Source: Buchnera aphidicola (Chaitoregma tattakana) (GTDB lineage Bacteria; Pseudomonadota; Gammaproteobacteria; Enterobacterales; Enterobacteriaceae). Taken from it: DNA of 64,000 nt. A model generated the notes under the pieces. It ran no database searches and was not told where the DNA came from. It worked only from the letters and a program-made list of their open reading frames with translations. A program made the position numbers and the translations under genes. Of the stretch, positions 29,809-39,320 are shown in pieces (the first letter of the stretch is position 1; every line of letters begins with the position of its first letter). The DNA lies in contig NZ_CP134991.1 in the NCBI RefSeq assembly GCF_039370165.1, forward strand, positions 355,465 to 419,464, read 5' to 3'.

Positions 29809-30816
29809 ATGAAATCAATAATTAAAAATAAAAACGATATATATAGATTTTGTGTAGCTCCAATGTTTGGATATACTGATAAATATTGTAGAAAAATATA
29901 TAGAATAATAAGTAAAAAATCATCATTATTTACAGAAATGATAACCGCACAAAATCTATTTAACAAAAATCATACAAAATTTATTAAGAACAGAAATAAA
30001 GACGATCCTATAATTATACAAATTGCTGGATCAGACAAAAAAATAATTTCTAAATATGCTGAAATAGCATATAAAAAGAAATATAATTATATAAATTTAA
30101 ATATAGGATGCCCATCTATTAGAGCCCAAAAAGGAAATTTTGGTGCTATATTAATGAAACAACCTAATATAATAATAGATATTATAAATAAAATATCAGA
30201 AAATACTCCACTTGAAATAAGCATAAAAACAAGAATAGGAATAAACAAATATGATAACTATGAATTTTTAAAAGAGTTTATACACAAAATATCAACTTTG
30301 AGCACGTGTAAAGTTTTTATACTTCACGCAAGAAAAGCAATATTAAAAAATTGTAGTACAAGAAAAAATTTAAAAATACCAAAAATAAAACACAATATTG
30401 TATATAAAATAAAAAAAGAATTTCCAAAACTTAAAATAATATTAAATGGCGAAATTAAATCTATAGAAGAATCCTTAAAACATTTAAAAAAGGTAGATGG
30501 AGTAATGTTAGGAAGAAGTATATATAATAATCCAATGCTTTTAAGACAAGTTGACAATAAAATATATAACACAAACAAAAAAGTAAAATTTAAAAATATT
30601 CTAAAAAAAATTTTTAGATATATAGATAAAGAAAAATTAAAACAAAATTCTACTTATAAATTAACTAGACATATACTACACATTTTTAAAAACACTAAAG
30701 GCTCATCCATGTGGAAAAAATTAATTTTATCACGCAACTATATTCAGACACATAGTATAAAAAAAATATTTAACAAAATTAAAAAATATAATTCAAATAT
30801 ATTAAATAAAAGTTAA
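29809..30816 (+). CDS. dusA: tRNA-dihydrouridine synthase A
   Basis: FMN enzyme reducing U20/U20a in tRNA D loops. TIM-barrel N-terminus RFCVAPMFGYTDKYCRKIYR near residue 13, the catalytic Cys in NLNIGCPSIRAQKGNFGAI near 100, ISIKTRIGINKYDNYEFL near 145, and DGVMLGRSIYNNP near 230. The Asp-Tyr-Glu pattern and the residues around it point to DusA rather than DusB/C. 335 aa. Plus strand, 125 bp before dnaB; in E. coli dusA is also in this general neighbourhood (with dnaB). Confidence 0.93.
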   Translation: MKSIIKNKNDIYRFCVAPMFGYTDKYCRKIYRIISKKSSLFTEMITAQNLFNKNHTKFIKNRNKDDPIIIQIAGSDKKIISKYAEIAYKKKYNYINLNIGCPSIRAQKGNFGAILMKQPNIIIDIINKISENTPLEISIKTRIGINKYDNYEFLKEFIHKISTLSTCKVFILHARKAILKNCSTRKNLKIPKIKHNIVYKIKKEFPKLKIILNGEIKSIEESLKHLKKVDGVMLGRSIYNNPMLLRQVDNKIYNTNKKVKFKNILKKIFRYIDKEKLKQNSTYKLTRHILHIFKNTKGSSMWKKLILSRNYIQTHSIKKIFNKIKKYNSNILNKS

Positions 30817-30941
30817 CTTTTTTAAAAAATATACAAAAACATAATAACATATTAAAAATATATAGTTAAAAAATATAAAATAAAAAAATAATTTTACTAA
30901 ATATTATTATTGTAAACAAAAAAAAATAATCAACATAAGAA

Positions 30942-32336
30942 ATGGAAAAAAATAAAAAGTTATTTACAAAATATTATAAAAAAAAAAATAATAGTATAAA
31001 CATACTTCCTCATTCTATAGAAGCAGAACAATCTATATTAGGTGGTTTAATGTTGAATAACAAAAAATGGGAAGTTGTGTCAGAAATTATATTAGAAGAA
31101 GATTTTTACAGCACACAACATAAAATAATATTTGAAGAAATGAAAAATTTATTAAATTTAAATCATCCTATAGATTTAATAACTTTATCAGAATCTTTAG
31201 AACAAAAAAATAAGCTAGAATCAGTTGGAAGATTTTCTTATTTAGCAGAATTATCTAAAAATACTCCTAGTACAGCTAATATAAAAGCATATGCTAAAAT
31301 TGTTAAAGAAAGATCAACAATAAGAAAAATAATATTTGCAGCTAACAAAATTTTACAGGCTGGATATAATACAAACGGAAGAAGTAGTGAAGACATATTA
31401 GACTATGCTGAATCTATAGTGTTTAAAATTTCTGAAAATAGATTTAAAAAGAAAACAGGACCTAAAAACATAGTACAAATATTAGATTCAACAATGTCTA
31501 ATATAGAAAAGCTTATAAAATCTCCAATAGGAGATTTAACTGGAATAAATACAGGATATCAAGACTTAAATAAAAAAACTTCAGGATTACAAAAATCAGA
31601 ACTCATAATAATAGCAGCTAGACCATCTATGGGTAAAACTACTTTTGCAATGAACATTTGTGAAAACGTCGCAATGATATATGAAAAACCAGTTTTGATA
31701 TTTAGTTTAGAAATGCCTGTAGAACAAATTATGACTAGAATTTTATCATCGTTATCTAGAGTAAATCAAACTAAAATAAAAACCGGACAACTTCATGATG
31801 AAGACTGGTCAAGAATATCTAGTACTATAAATATTTTATTAAAAAAAAAAAATATATATATAGATGATTCGTCCTCTTTAACAACTACAGAAATAAGATC
31901 TAGATCTAGAAAAATATATAGAGAAAACAATGGAATTAGTTTAATAATGATAGATTATTTACAACTTATGAAAATACCATCTATAAAAGAAAATAGAACA
32001 TTAGAAATAGCAGAAATATCTAGAACATTAAAATCTTTAGCAAAAGAGTTAGAAGTTCCTATAATAGCTTTATCACAATTAAACAGATCACTAGAACAAC
32101 GAGCAGATAAAAGACCGTTAAACTCAGATTTAAGAGAGTCTGGATCTTTAGAACAAGATGCAGATTTAATAATGTTTATCTATAGAGATGAAGTATATCA
32201 TGAAAATAGTGATTTTAAAGGAATAGCAGAAATAATAATAGGAAAACAAAGAAATGGTCCTATAGGTACAATAAGATTAACTTTTAATGGACATTGGTCT
32301 AGATTCGACAATTATTCTGGAGTAAAATATAAATGA
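30942..32336 (+). CDS. dnaB: replicative DNA helicase DnaB
   Basis: Hexameric 5'-3' helicase at the fork. N-terminal domain starts at LPHSIEAEQSILGGLM near residue 24; the RecA-like motor has Walker A ARPSMGKTTFAMN near 226, LIMIDYLQLMK near 335 and LNRSLEQRADKRP near 380. 464 aa against 471. A 12-A run at 31841-31852 lies in frame. It starts a plus-strand series that continues with gshB. Confidence 0.97.
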   Translation: MEKNKKLFTKYYKKKNNSINILPHSIEAEQSILGGLMLNNKKWEVVSEIILEEDFYSTQHKIIFEEMKNLLNLNHPIDLITLSESLEQKNKLESVGRFSYLAELSKNTPSTANIKAYAKIVKERSTIRKIIFAANKILQAGYNTNGRSSEDILDYAESIVFKISENRFKKKTGPKNIVQILDSTMSNIEKLIKSPIGDLTGINTGYQDLNKKTSGLQKSELIIIAARPSMGKTTFAMNICENVAMIYEKPVLIFSLEMPVEQIMTRILSSLSRVNQTKIKTGQLHDEDWSRISSTINILLKKKNIYIDDSSSLTTTEIRSRSRKIYRENNGISLIMIDYLQLMKIPSIKENRTLEIAEISRTLKSLAKELEVPIIALSQLNRSLEQRADKRPLNSDLRESGSLEQDADLIMFIYRDEVYHENSDFKGIAEIIIGKQRNGPIGTIRLTFNGHWSRFDNYSGVKYK

Positions 32337-32451
32337 AATTTTATTTATAAGAATAAACAATAAAAAAATTTATAATCTTGTTATTGTAAATTTTACAAAA
32401 AAAATGTTATTAAATAATCTAATTAAAAAAATATAAGAATTAATAAAAAAT

Positions 32452-33408
32452 ATGAAAATAAAATTAGGCGTTGTAATGGATCCTATACAAAGCATTAACA
32501 TAAAAAAAGACACTACTTTTTCTATTTTGTTAGAAGCACAATATAGAAACTATTCTATATACTATATGGAACTTAAAGATTTATATATATACTTAAACAA
32601 GGCATATGCTGATGCTAAAATCATAGAATTAACAAAAAATAAAAAAAAATGGTATAAAATATATAAGAAAGAAACTATATTACTATATGATTTACACATA
32701 ATATTAATGAGAAAAGATCCTCCTGTTAATATGGAGTTTATTTATTCTACATATATATTAGAAAAAGCAGAAAAAAGTGGAGTTATCATAGTTAACAAGC
32801 CTAGCAGCTTGAGAAATTTTAATGAAAAGATATTTAGTACAAAGTTTCCACAGTTTACACCTAATACATTAATTACAAGAAAAAAAAAAAAGATAAAAAA
32901 ATTTATAAAAAAAAATAAAGAAATCATAGTAAAGCCATTAAACGGAATGGGGGGAAATTCAATATTTAGAATAAAAAGGAGAGATAAAAATTTCTCTGTA
33001 ATAATAGAAACAATTACAAAAAATGAACTAAAATATTGTGTTGCACAAAAGTATATAAAAGAAATATTAAAAGGAGATAAAAGAATAATAATAATAAACG
33101 GAATACCAATAAAATGGTGCATATCTAGAATTCCTAAATTATATGAAAATAGAGGAAACTTAGCTGCTGGAGGGAAAGCTAAACCAGAAATAGTAAGTAC
33201 ACAAAACATGAGTATTGCAAAAATAGTAGGAAATTTTTTAGCTAAAAATGGAATAATATTAGCCGGAATAGATATAATAGGAAAATATTTAATAGAAATT
33301 AATATTACTAGTCCAACTTGTATTCGTGAAATAGAAAATTTTTATAAAATTTCTATTTCTTCAATATTATTAAACGTTTTAGAAAAAAAAATATTAAAAA
33401 AAATATAA
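32452..33408 (+). CDS. gshB: glutathione synthetase
   Basis: ATP-grasp enzyme adding Gly to gamma-Glu-Cys. MKIKLGVVMDPIQSINIKKD resembles E. coli MIKLGIVMDPIANINIKKD; KPLNGMGGNSIFR near residue 160 is the ATP-grasp loop, NRGNLAAGGKAKPE near 235 the Gly-rich loop. 318 aa against 316. Starts the gshB-yqgE-ruvX-hemW order found in E. coli. A 12-A run at 32880-32891 is in frame. Confidence 0.95.
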   Translation: MKIKLGVVMDPIQSINIKKDTTFSILLEAQYRNYSIYYMELKDLYIYLNKAYADAKIIELTKNKKKWYKIYKKETILLYDLHIILMRKDPPVNMEFIYSTYILEKAEKSGVIIVNKPSSLRNFNEKIFSTKFPQFTPNTLITRKKKKIKKFIKKNKEIIVKPLNGMGGNSIFRIKRRDKNFSVIIETITKNELKYCVAQKYIKEILKGDKRIIIINGIPIKWCISRIPKLYENRGNLAAGGKAKPEIVSTQNMSIAKIVGNFLAKNGIILAGIDIIGKYLIEINITSPTCIREIENFYKISISSILLNVLEKKILKKI

Positions 33409-33445
33409 TAACATTCTAAATATAAAACTTGAATGAGTATAAAAA

Positions 33446-34012
33446 ATGAAAATAGTATTACAAAACCATTTTTTAATAGCAATGCCAGGTATAGAAGATC
33501 CATTTTTTAAAAAATCCGTTGTATATATATGCAAACATGATTCTAATGGAACTATGGGCATAATAATAAATAAACCAATAGAGAATTTAAAAATAAAAGA
33601 TATATTAATAAAATTAAAAATAAAAGATATAAAAAAAGAAAGTGCAGAAATAAATAAACCAGTAATTTTAGGAGGACCTCAATCAGGAGACAGAGGTTTT
33701 ATATTACATTCTTCTAAAAAAAAATTTTCTTCTAGCATAGAAGTATCAAAAAATACTTTAATAACAACATCAAAAGATATTCTTGAATCTATAGAAACTT
33801 TAGAAAATCCTAATAATATGCTATTAGCTTTAGGTTATTGCTCATGGAAAAAAGATCAATTAGAAAATGAAATATTACAAAATACTTGGATTACAGCACC
33901 CGCAAATAGCTACATATTATTTAAAGCACCAATGAAAAACAAATGGTATGAAGCAGCAAAAATCTTAGGAATAGATATAAAAAAAACAATAATAAATTTT
34001 GGAAATGCATAA
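33446..34012 (+). CDS. yqgE: UPF0301/AlgH family protein YqgE
   Basis: Conserved protein of unclear role. NHFLIAMPGIEDPFFKKSVVYIC near residue 5 (first part shown), GTMGIIINKPIE near 35, VILGGPQSGDRGFILH near 72, and LALGYCSWKKDQLENEI near 130 are family hallmarks. 188 aa, as in E. coli. It ends 3 bp before ruvX, suggesting translational coupling. Confidence 0.92.
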   Translation: MKIVLQNHFLIAMPGIEDPFFKKSVVYICKHDSNGTMGIIINKPIENLKIKDILIKLKIKDIKKESAEINKPVILGGPQSGDRGFILHSSKKKFSSSIEVSKNTLITTSKDILESIETLENPNNMLLALGYCSWKKDQLENEILQNTWITAPANSYILFKAPMKNKWYEAAKILGIDIKKTIINFGNA

Positions 34013-34015
34013 AAA

Positions 34016-34429
34016 ATGAACTACATATCTTTTGACTACGGAACTAAATATATAGGAGTTGCTATAGGACAAAATATTACAAATACAGGCAACATATTAC
34101 AATCTATAAGATTAAAAAACAAAATAGTAAATTGGAATAAAATAAAAAAAATAATAAAATATTGGAACCCAACATCTATAATAGTAGGATTACCACTAAA
34201 CATGGATGGAACAGAACAAGAATTTACTATAGAAACAAAAAATTTTGCATATAAAATAAGCAAAAAATTTAAAATAAAAGTGTACATGCATGATGAAAGG
34301 TTAAGTACTATAGAAGCTAAACACATATTATTTACAAAAGGTATAAAAAATTTAACAAAAAACAAAATAAATTCTACATCAGCTTTAATAATACTAGAAA
34401 GTTGGTTGTTAAAAAACAAAGAAAAATAA
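34016..34429 (+). CDS. ruvX: Holliday-junction-resolvase-like nuclease RuvX (YqgF)
   Basis: RNase H-like fold; implicated in 16S rRNA 5' processing and perhaps recombination. FDYGTKYIGVAIGQNITN near residue 5 holds the first metal Asp, SIIVGLPLNMDGTEQE near 56 the second region, and MHDERLSTIEAK near 92 the third. 137 aa against 138. Nearly abuts yqgE. Confidence 0.93.
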   Translation: MNYISFDYGTKYIGVAIGQNITNTGNILQSIRLKNKIVNWNKIKKIIKYWNPTSIIVGLPLNMDGTEQEFTIETKNFAYKISKKFKIKVYMHDERLSTIEAKHILFTKGIKNLTKNKINSTSALIILESWLLKNKEK

Positions 34430-34447
34430 AATTAAAATGTAAAAAAT

Positions 34448-35584
34448 ATGAAAAAAAAAATCAATTTAAGTTTATATATACATATACCATGGTGTTTAAG
34501 AAAATGCCCTTACTGTAATTTTAATGTTAAAGTTTTTAATAAAAAGCACAAAAATAATTCTATAAAATATATGCAAAGTATACAAATAGATTTAAAAAAT
34601 GATATTAAGTTAATAAACAAAAGAAAAATATGCAGTATATTTATTGGTGGAGGAACACCCACGCTATTATCTAACAAAGAAATAGAAAAAATGTTAAAAA
34701 ACATTAAAAAAAAAATAAAATTTAAAAAAGACATAGAAATAACAATAGAAATAGATCCAAGCACTATAAAAACACAAAATATAGAATTTTATAAAAAAAT
34801 AGGAATAAATAGAATATCATTAGGTATACAAAGTTTTAGTAATTATCAATTAATGTTTTTAAAAAGAATGTATAAATATAAAAAAGCAATAAAAATTATA
34901 AACTATTGCAATAAAATTAAAGAAATTAAAACTAACATAGACATTATTCATAGCTTACCAAAACAATCATTATACTATGCTTTAACAGACATAAAAATTG
35001 CTACTAAATCTAATCCAGATCACATTTCCTGGTACAAACTAAATATAGAAAAAAATACTTCGTTTTATAAAAACAAAATAAAAAATCCTAATAAAAAAAT
35101 ATCACTTAAAATATTAAAATATGGAAACATGATTTTAAAAAAAAAAGGATATAAACAATATGAAATATCATCTTATCATAAAAGATCTAGCAAATCTGTA
35201 CATAATCTAAACTATTGGAATTTTGGTGACTATTTAGGCATAGGATGTGGAGCACATGGAAAAATTACACAAAAAAATGGAACAATAATAAGAACTATAA
35301 AAGAAAAAAATATAGAAAAATATATTTCTAAAAAATATATATATAAAATAAATGCAATAAAAAAAAAAGATAAAATTATAGAATTTTTTATAAATAAATT
35401 AAGATTGTACCAACCTATTTTAATAAAAGACTTTTTAAAATTGACTACAATAAACCCATCGGAAATATATAAAAATATAAAATCAGCAGAAAAAGAGGGA
35501 TATATACAAATAACAAAAAAAAAATGGATACCGACTAAAAAAGGAAAAAACTTTTTAGAAGATCTCTTGTTAATATTTACATAA
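34448..35584 (+). CDS. hemW: radical SAM heme chaperone-type protein HemW
   Basis: Formerly yggW; HemN-like but regarded as a heme chaperone rather than an oxygen-independent coproporphyrinogen oxidase. YIHIPWCLRKCPYCNFNV near residue 10 has the CxxxCxxC motif for the 4Fe-4S cluster; FIGGGTPTLLS near 63, and GIGCGAHGKITQ near 265. 378 aa, E. coli size. Very Lys/Ile-rich. End faces trmB across one base. Confidence 0.93.
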   Translation: MKKKINLSLYIHIPWCLRKCPYCNFNVKVFNKKHKNNSIKYMQSIQIDLKNDIKLINKRKICSIFIGGGTPTLLSNKEIEKMLKNIKKKIKFKKDIEITIEIDPSTIKTQNIEFYKKIGINRISLGIQSFSNYQLMFLKRMYKYKKAIKIINYCNKIKEIKTNIDIIHSLPKQSLYYALTDIKIATKSNPDHISWYKLNIEKNTSFYKNKIKNPNKKISLKILKYGNMILKKKGYKQYEISSYHKRSSKSVHNLNYWNFGDYLGIGCGAHGKITQKNGTIIRTIKEKNIEKYISKKYIYKINAIKKKDKIIEFFINKLRLYQPILIKDFLKLTTINPSEIYKNIKSAEKEGYIQITKKKWIPTKKGKNFLEDLLLIFT

Positions 35585-35585
35585 G

Positions 35586-36323
35586 TCAATTTTTTATATA
35601 TATCATATTATATATAAACTTTTTTTTATTTTTTGCTTTTATTTCATATTTAGTATTACAATTAAAAAAAGTTTTTTTACATCTTTTTGTAGTCATCTCT
35701 ATAAAAAAGAATTTTTTAAAACACTTAATAATACTTATATTCTTAACAATATTTTTATAATACGATCTACAATCAGTTATTATATGTAATATGCCATTCT
35801 TCTGTAATTTCATCTTTATTAAAGACAAAAACATTAAATTTATCAATCTTCTCTTATTATGTTTTCTCTTCTTCCATGGGTCAGGAAAAAATATTTGTAT
35901 TTTAAATATAGAATTGTCTAATAACATATATTTAAAAACATAAAATGCGTCATAACAAATTATTTTAAAATTTTTTATATTGTTTATATAACATCTATTC
36001 AAACAATATAAAATTCCTTTTAAAAAAACTTCAATTCCTAAAAAATTTACTCTATAATTTTGAATAGCATCGTACAATATTTTCTTACCATCTCCAAATC
36101 CTATATCTATTATAATAGGGTTTTTATTTAAAAAAAAATGTTTAATTTTACGTAAATATATAAAATTTATACAAAACTTTTTCCAATATCTATTTATAAT
36201 ATTATATTGAAACTCACTGATTTTTTTTCTTCTAATTACAAAACTTTTAACATCTCTATGAAAAGAATTTTTTAAAACAAGGTCTATGCAATTATACAAA
36301 CTATTTTTATTTATAATATTCAT
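35586..36323 (-). CDS. trmB: tRNA (guanine-N7)-methyltransferase TrmB
   Basis: Methylates G46 in the tRNA variable loop with SAM. The SAM motif is IIDIGFGDGKKILYDA near residue 70, and the catalytic segment IFFPDPWKKRKHNKRRLIN near 145 is nearly intact; the TKRCKKTFFNCNTKYEIKA tail covers the family T-x-Y-E motif. 245 aa against 239. mutY, next to it in larger relatives, is gone. Confidence 0.94.
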   Translation of the reverse strand: MNIINKNSLYNCIDLVLKNSFHRDVKSFVIRRKKISEFQYNIINRYWKKFCINFIYLRKIKHFFLNKNPIIIDIGFGDGKKILYDAIQNYRVNFLGIEVFLKGILYCLNRCYINNIKNFKIICYDAFYVFKYMLLDNSIFKIQIFFPDPWKKRKHNKRRLINLMFLSLIKMKLQKNGILHIITDCRSYYKNIVKNISIIKCFKKFFFIEMTTKRCKKTFFNCNTKYEIKAKNKKKFIYNMIYIKN

Positions 36324-36446
36324 GCGAAATCTTTCAACTCAAAAACAATTTTAAAATAAAAAATAAAAATTTTAATATCAATATTAATATAATATAATAA
36401 ATATTATATAAAAAAAGACATAAACAAAAAAAATATAAAAAAAAGT

Positions 36447-36683
36447 ATGAAAAAAACTATAATGTGTGAATTTTTTAAAAAAAGACTAAAGAAACAAAAA
36501 TGTCAACAATATCCAGGTAAAATAGGTAAAAAAATATATGAAAAAATATCAGAAAAAGCATGGAAATTATGGACAAAAAAACAAACTAAAATAATCAATG
36601 AATACAGATTAAACATGACATGTAAAAATGATATACGAAAAATAGAAAAACATATGATTAAATTCTTATTTAAAAAGAACTAA
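36447..36683 (+). CDS. yggX: YggX family Fe(II)-trafficking/oxidative-protection protein
   Basis: Small protein linked to protection of Fe-S clusters from oxidation. MKKTIMCEFFKKRLKKQ with the conserved Cys7, YPGKIGKKIYEKISEKAWKL near residue 22, and NEYRLNM near 52 match E. coli. At 78 aa it lacks about a dozen C-terminal residues. Its last four bases overlap the end of convergent sbcB. Confidence 0.93.
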   Translation: MKKTIMCEFFKKRLKKQKCQQYPGKIGKKIYEKISEKAWKLWTKKQTKIINEYRLNMTCKNDIRKIEKHMIKFLFKKN

Positions 36684-38110
36684 TAATTATTTATTTTATA
36701 TAATATATACTTTATATATATAAAAACTTTTTTTATTAAAATCACTTTGTCTTTATCAAACCAAAATTTATATAAGTTATACTTTAAATCTTCTACATAT
36801 TTTACTAAAAATTTTTTGCTAAAAATTTTTATACAATGTCTTTTCCATTTTTTTTTCTCTAACATATTTAATGAACATATAAAATTTCTAGCTTTTAACC
36901 TAAAAAACAACTCATTCATTCTATTGTCACAAAATAAAATCTTTAATTTAGAAATCTTTTTTATATCTATACTATGAATAATGTTCATTAATTTTTTATC
37001 TTTATAGTTTGTAAACTTTTCATATATTTTTAAATCTACATCTATGCTATTTTTTACAATATTTTTTTTAAATAACATACAGGTTTTAATAAATGAAAAT
37101 ATTTTAAATTTAGATTTTATATATTTTATTTTTGCTTTTTTATTTAAAACATCAATTTTCATTCTACATAAATCCTCCTTTCTTGCTACAGAAAATGGAG
37201 CTAAAACTGGCAATCTATTTAAATATACAAATAAAACTCCTAAACGTATTAAAGTTTTAATTTCTAAACTTGTTCTATAACTTTTACAAATATAATGAAA
37301 AAGAATTTTTAAATCTTTAGACAAATCTAACATAATAGCTATATTAGAATTATTAGGGTAAAAAAACAAAAAAAACACAGTAGATAAATTAAATTTTGTA
37401 ACTCCAAATATATTAGAAGAATATAACATGGGTTTTCCAAAATTTCTTTTAATAACATTAATAACATTTTTTTTTAATCTAATTTTAAAAATATAATTGA
37501 AAAGTTTTTTATTTTTATTTTTTAAAAATTTTGCTACATAAAGTGTAGCATATACATCATCAATTGCATCATGAGCTTTTTTATGTAAAATATTATTACT
37601 CTTAGTAAACTTACTTAATTTAAAACTTACAATATTATATTTTTTAATTACAGGCCAAATTATGTTTTCAGGTCTAAAAGAATAATATGCTCTTAGCATT
37701 ACTAATATATCTAATCTAGAATTATTATTTTTCCAATGCCAACTATATGGATCAAAAAAATTTCTATAAAATATATTTCTAGTAAATTCATCATCAAACT
37801 TAAAATTATTATATCCAGTGATACAGATATTTTTTTTAACAAATATATTATGTATGTTTTTAGTAAAAAAATATTCATTTAAACAATCTTTTTTCAATAA
37901 ATCTAATGGAGATATTTTAGTAACAAAAATTGATTCTATGTTAGGTAAATAGTCTATAGGAGGCTTACAAAAAAAACAAATGTTTGAACTTATTATATTT
38001 AAATTATAATCTGTAATAACACAAGAAAATTGAATAGGTTTATCTAAGGCAGGAATTAAACCAAAAGTTTCATAGTCATAAAATACAAACTTTACCTTTC
38101 TTAATTGCAT
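36680..38110 (-). CDS. sbcB: exodeoxyribonuclease I (SbcB)
   Basis: 3'-5' single-strand DNA exonuclease in recombination and mismatch repair. DEDDh residues: FVFYDYETFGL near residue 8, FDDEFTRN near 104, and KKAHDAIDDVYATL near 178. The start at 38110 gives 476 aa (E. coli 475); the open frame extends upstream through tRNA-Asn but that cannot be coding. The C-terminal SH3/helical part is divergent and very Phe/Lys-rich. Confidence 0.94.
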   Translation of the reverse strand: MQLRKVKFVFYDYETFGLIPALDKPIQFSCVITDYNLNIISSNICFFCKPPIDYLPNIESIFVTKISPLDLLKKDCLNEYFFTKNIHNIFVKKNICITGYNNFKFDDEFTRNIFYRNFFDPYSWHWKNNNSRLDILVMLRAYYSFRPENIIWPVIKKYNIVSFKLSKFTKSNNILHKKAHDAIDDVYATLYVAKFLKNKNKKLFNYIFKIRLKKNVINVIKRNFGKPMLYSSNIFGVTKFNLSTVFFLFFYPNNSNIAIMLDLSKDLKILFHYICKSYRTSLEIKTLIRLGVLFVYLNRLPVLAPFSVARKEDLCRMKIDVLNKKAKIKYIKSKFKIFSFIKTCMLFKKNIVKNSIDVDLKIYEKFTNYKDKKLMNIIHSIDIKKISKLKILFCDNRMNELFFRLKARNFICSLNMLEKKKWKRHCIKIFSKKFLVKYVEDLKYNLYKFWFDKDKVILIKKVFIYIKYILYKINNY

Positions 38111-38155
38111 AAAAATAAAATAATAAAAATAAAAATTGTTAAATATAAAATTTAT

Positions 38156-38228
38156 CTCCTCCGACTGGGATCGAACCAGTGACATACGGATTAACAGTCC
38201 GCCGTTCTACCAACTGAACTACAGAGGA
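38156..38228 (-). tRNA. tRNA-Asn (anticodon GTT)
   Basis: Full cloverleaf with acceptor TCCTCTG/CGGAGGA (one T-G wobble), anticodon loop CTGTTAA, and discriminator G. Nearly identical to E. coli tRNA-Asn. No CCA is encoded. Confidence 0.98.
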
Positions 38229-38242
38229 AAAATATAATTTAT

Positions 38243-38271
38243 ATTATAAATATAATACAAAGTATTGTCAA
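38243..38271 (-). promoter_or_regulatory. consensus sigma-70 promoter of tRNA-Asn
   Basis: On the minus strand TTGACA (38271-38266), a spacer of exactly 17 bases, and TATAAT (38248-38243) stand 14 bases before the tRNA. All 12 consensus bases match, which is rare in this AT-rich setting because the -35 needs G and C. Confidence 0.85.
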
Positions 38272-38297
38272 AACATTTAAAAAAAAAAATATATATG

Positions 38298-38326
38298 TAG
38301 AAAAAAAAATATATATATAATATAAT
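38298..38326 (+). promoter_or_regulatory. candidate promoter of tRNA-Ile2
   Basis: TAGAAA (38298-38303), 17 bases, then TATAAT (38321-38326), 20 bases before the tRNA. The -35 matches 4 of 6. In this AT context a TATAAT alone means little, so the call rests mainly on spacing and position. Confidence 0.35.
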
Positions 38327-38346
38327 TTATAGATAATAAATAAAAT

Positions 38347-38419
38347 GGCCCTTTAGCTCAGAGGTTAGAGCACACGACTCATAATCGTTAGGTCGCTGGT
38401 TCAAATCCAGCAAGGGCCA
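38347..38419 (+). tRNA. ileX: tRNA-Ile2 (anticodon CAT, lysidine type)
   Basis: Acceptor GGCCCTT/AAGGGCC with discriminator A, anticodon loop CTCATAA. Body sequence follows E. coli ileX (GACTCATAATCG and GGTCGCTGGTTCAA) rather than elongator or initiator tRNA-Met, so C34 is expected to be changed to lysidine by TilS, making the tRNA read AUA. AUA is a common codon in these genes, so the tRNA should be essential. Confidence 0.92.
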
Positions 38420-38474
38420 ATTTTCTTAAAAACAGTTTTATAAAAAATAAAAAATTATTTTATAATATAAAATT

Positions 38475-39203
38475 ATGAATATTAATAGGTCATTTAATAG
38501 ATCTATAGAAGAAATGAGACCTGTGATTTTTAAAAAAAATTATACTTCTCATGCAGATGGATCTATTTTAATAAAAATTGGCAATACTAAAGTATTATGC
38601 AATGCATCTATACAAGAAAAAGTACCATTTTTTATAAAAGGGCAAAAAATTGGTTGGATTACCGCTGAATATGGAATGATTCCTACTTCAACTCATAAAA
38701 GAAATGTAAGAGAAGCTACACAAGGAAAACAAAAAGGACGAACAATAGAAATACAAAGATTAATTTCTAGATCTTTAAGATCTGCGATAGATTTAAAAAA
38801 GTTAGGAGAAAGAACTATTCTTTTAGATTGTGATGTTTTAGAAGCAGATGGTGGAACTAGATCAGCATCTATAACTGGAGCATATATAGCTATGGCTCAA
38901 GCATGTAAAAAGTTAATGGAAAAAAAAATATTGAAAACAAATCCTATAAGAACTATAATAGCATCTATTTCTGTAGGTATAGTAAATGATGAATACATGT
39001 GTGATTTAGATTATAAAGAAGATTCAAAAGCTTACTCTGATATTAATATAGTAATGAATTCAGAAGAAAAAATTGTAGAAATACAAGGAACAGCAGAAGT
39101 TAAAACTTTTACAGAAAAAGATTTATATAATCTAATATCAATAGCAAAAAAAAACATTAAAAACCTTATAAAAATACAAAAAAAAATCATAAAAAATATA
39201 TAA
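38475..39203 (+). CDS. rph: ribonuclease PH
   Basis: Phosphorolytic 3'-5' exonuclease trimming tRNA 3' ends. 242 aa, full length: [18 protein letters not shown] near residue 27, [17 protein letters not shown] near 58, [18 protein letters not shown] near 85, and [18 protein letters not shown] near 116 with the phosphate-site residues. Downstream of tRNA-Ile2. As none of these tRNAs except His encodes CCA, 3' processing plus CCA addition is needed. Confidence 0.96.
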   Translation: MNINRSFNRSIEEMRPVIFKKNYTSHADGSILIKIGNTKVLCNASIQEKVPFFIKGQKIGWITAEYGMIPTSTHKRNVREATQGKQKGRTIEIQRLISRSLRSAIDLKKLGERTILLDCDVLEADGGTRSASITGAYIAMAQACKKLMEKKILKTNPIRTIIASISVGIVNDEYMCDLDYKEDSKAYSDINIVMNSEEKIVEIQGTAEVKTFTEKDLYNLISIAKKNIKNLIKIQKKIIKNI

Positions 39204-39241
39204 AAAAAATTTTATAAAATAAAAAATTATGTTTACATGCT

Positions 39242-39302
39242 CTTATATCTATTATAATTATTTATATTAAATTTTCTATATTAAAATAGATATAAGGTTT
39301 TA
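39242..39302. terminator. bidirectional terminator between rph and rplI
   Basis: CTTATATCTATT (39242-39253) and AATAGATATAAG (39285-39296) make a perfect 12-bp stem with a 31-base AT loop, followed on the plus strand by GTTTTATT. It lies between convergent rph and rplI. Confidence 0.55.
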
Positions 39303-39320
39303 TTAATTTCAGAAAGTATG

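Noticed and set aside
32385..32399. TTGTAAA-T-TTTACAA palindrome after dnaB as a terminator
   Set aside because: The arms meet around a single base, leaving no loop, so it cannot form a normal RNA hairpin.
38111..38185. N-terminal extension of sbcB
   Set aside because: The open frame reads into tRNA-Asn; the ATG at 38110 gives the E. coli length and a good match from its first residues.
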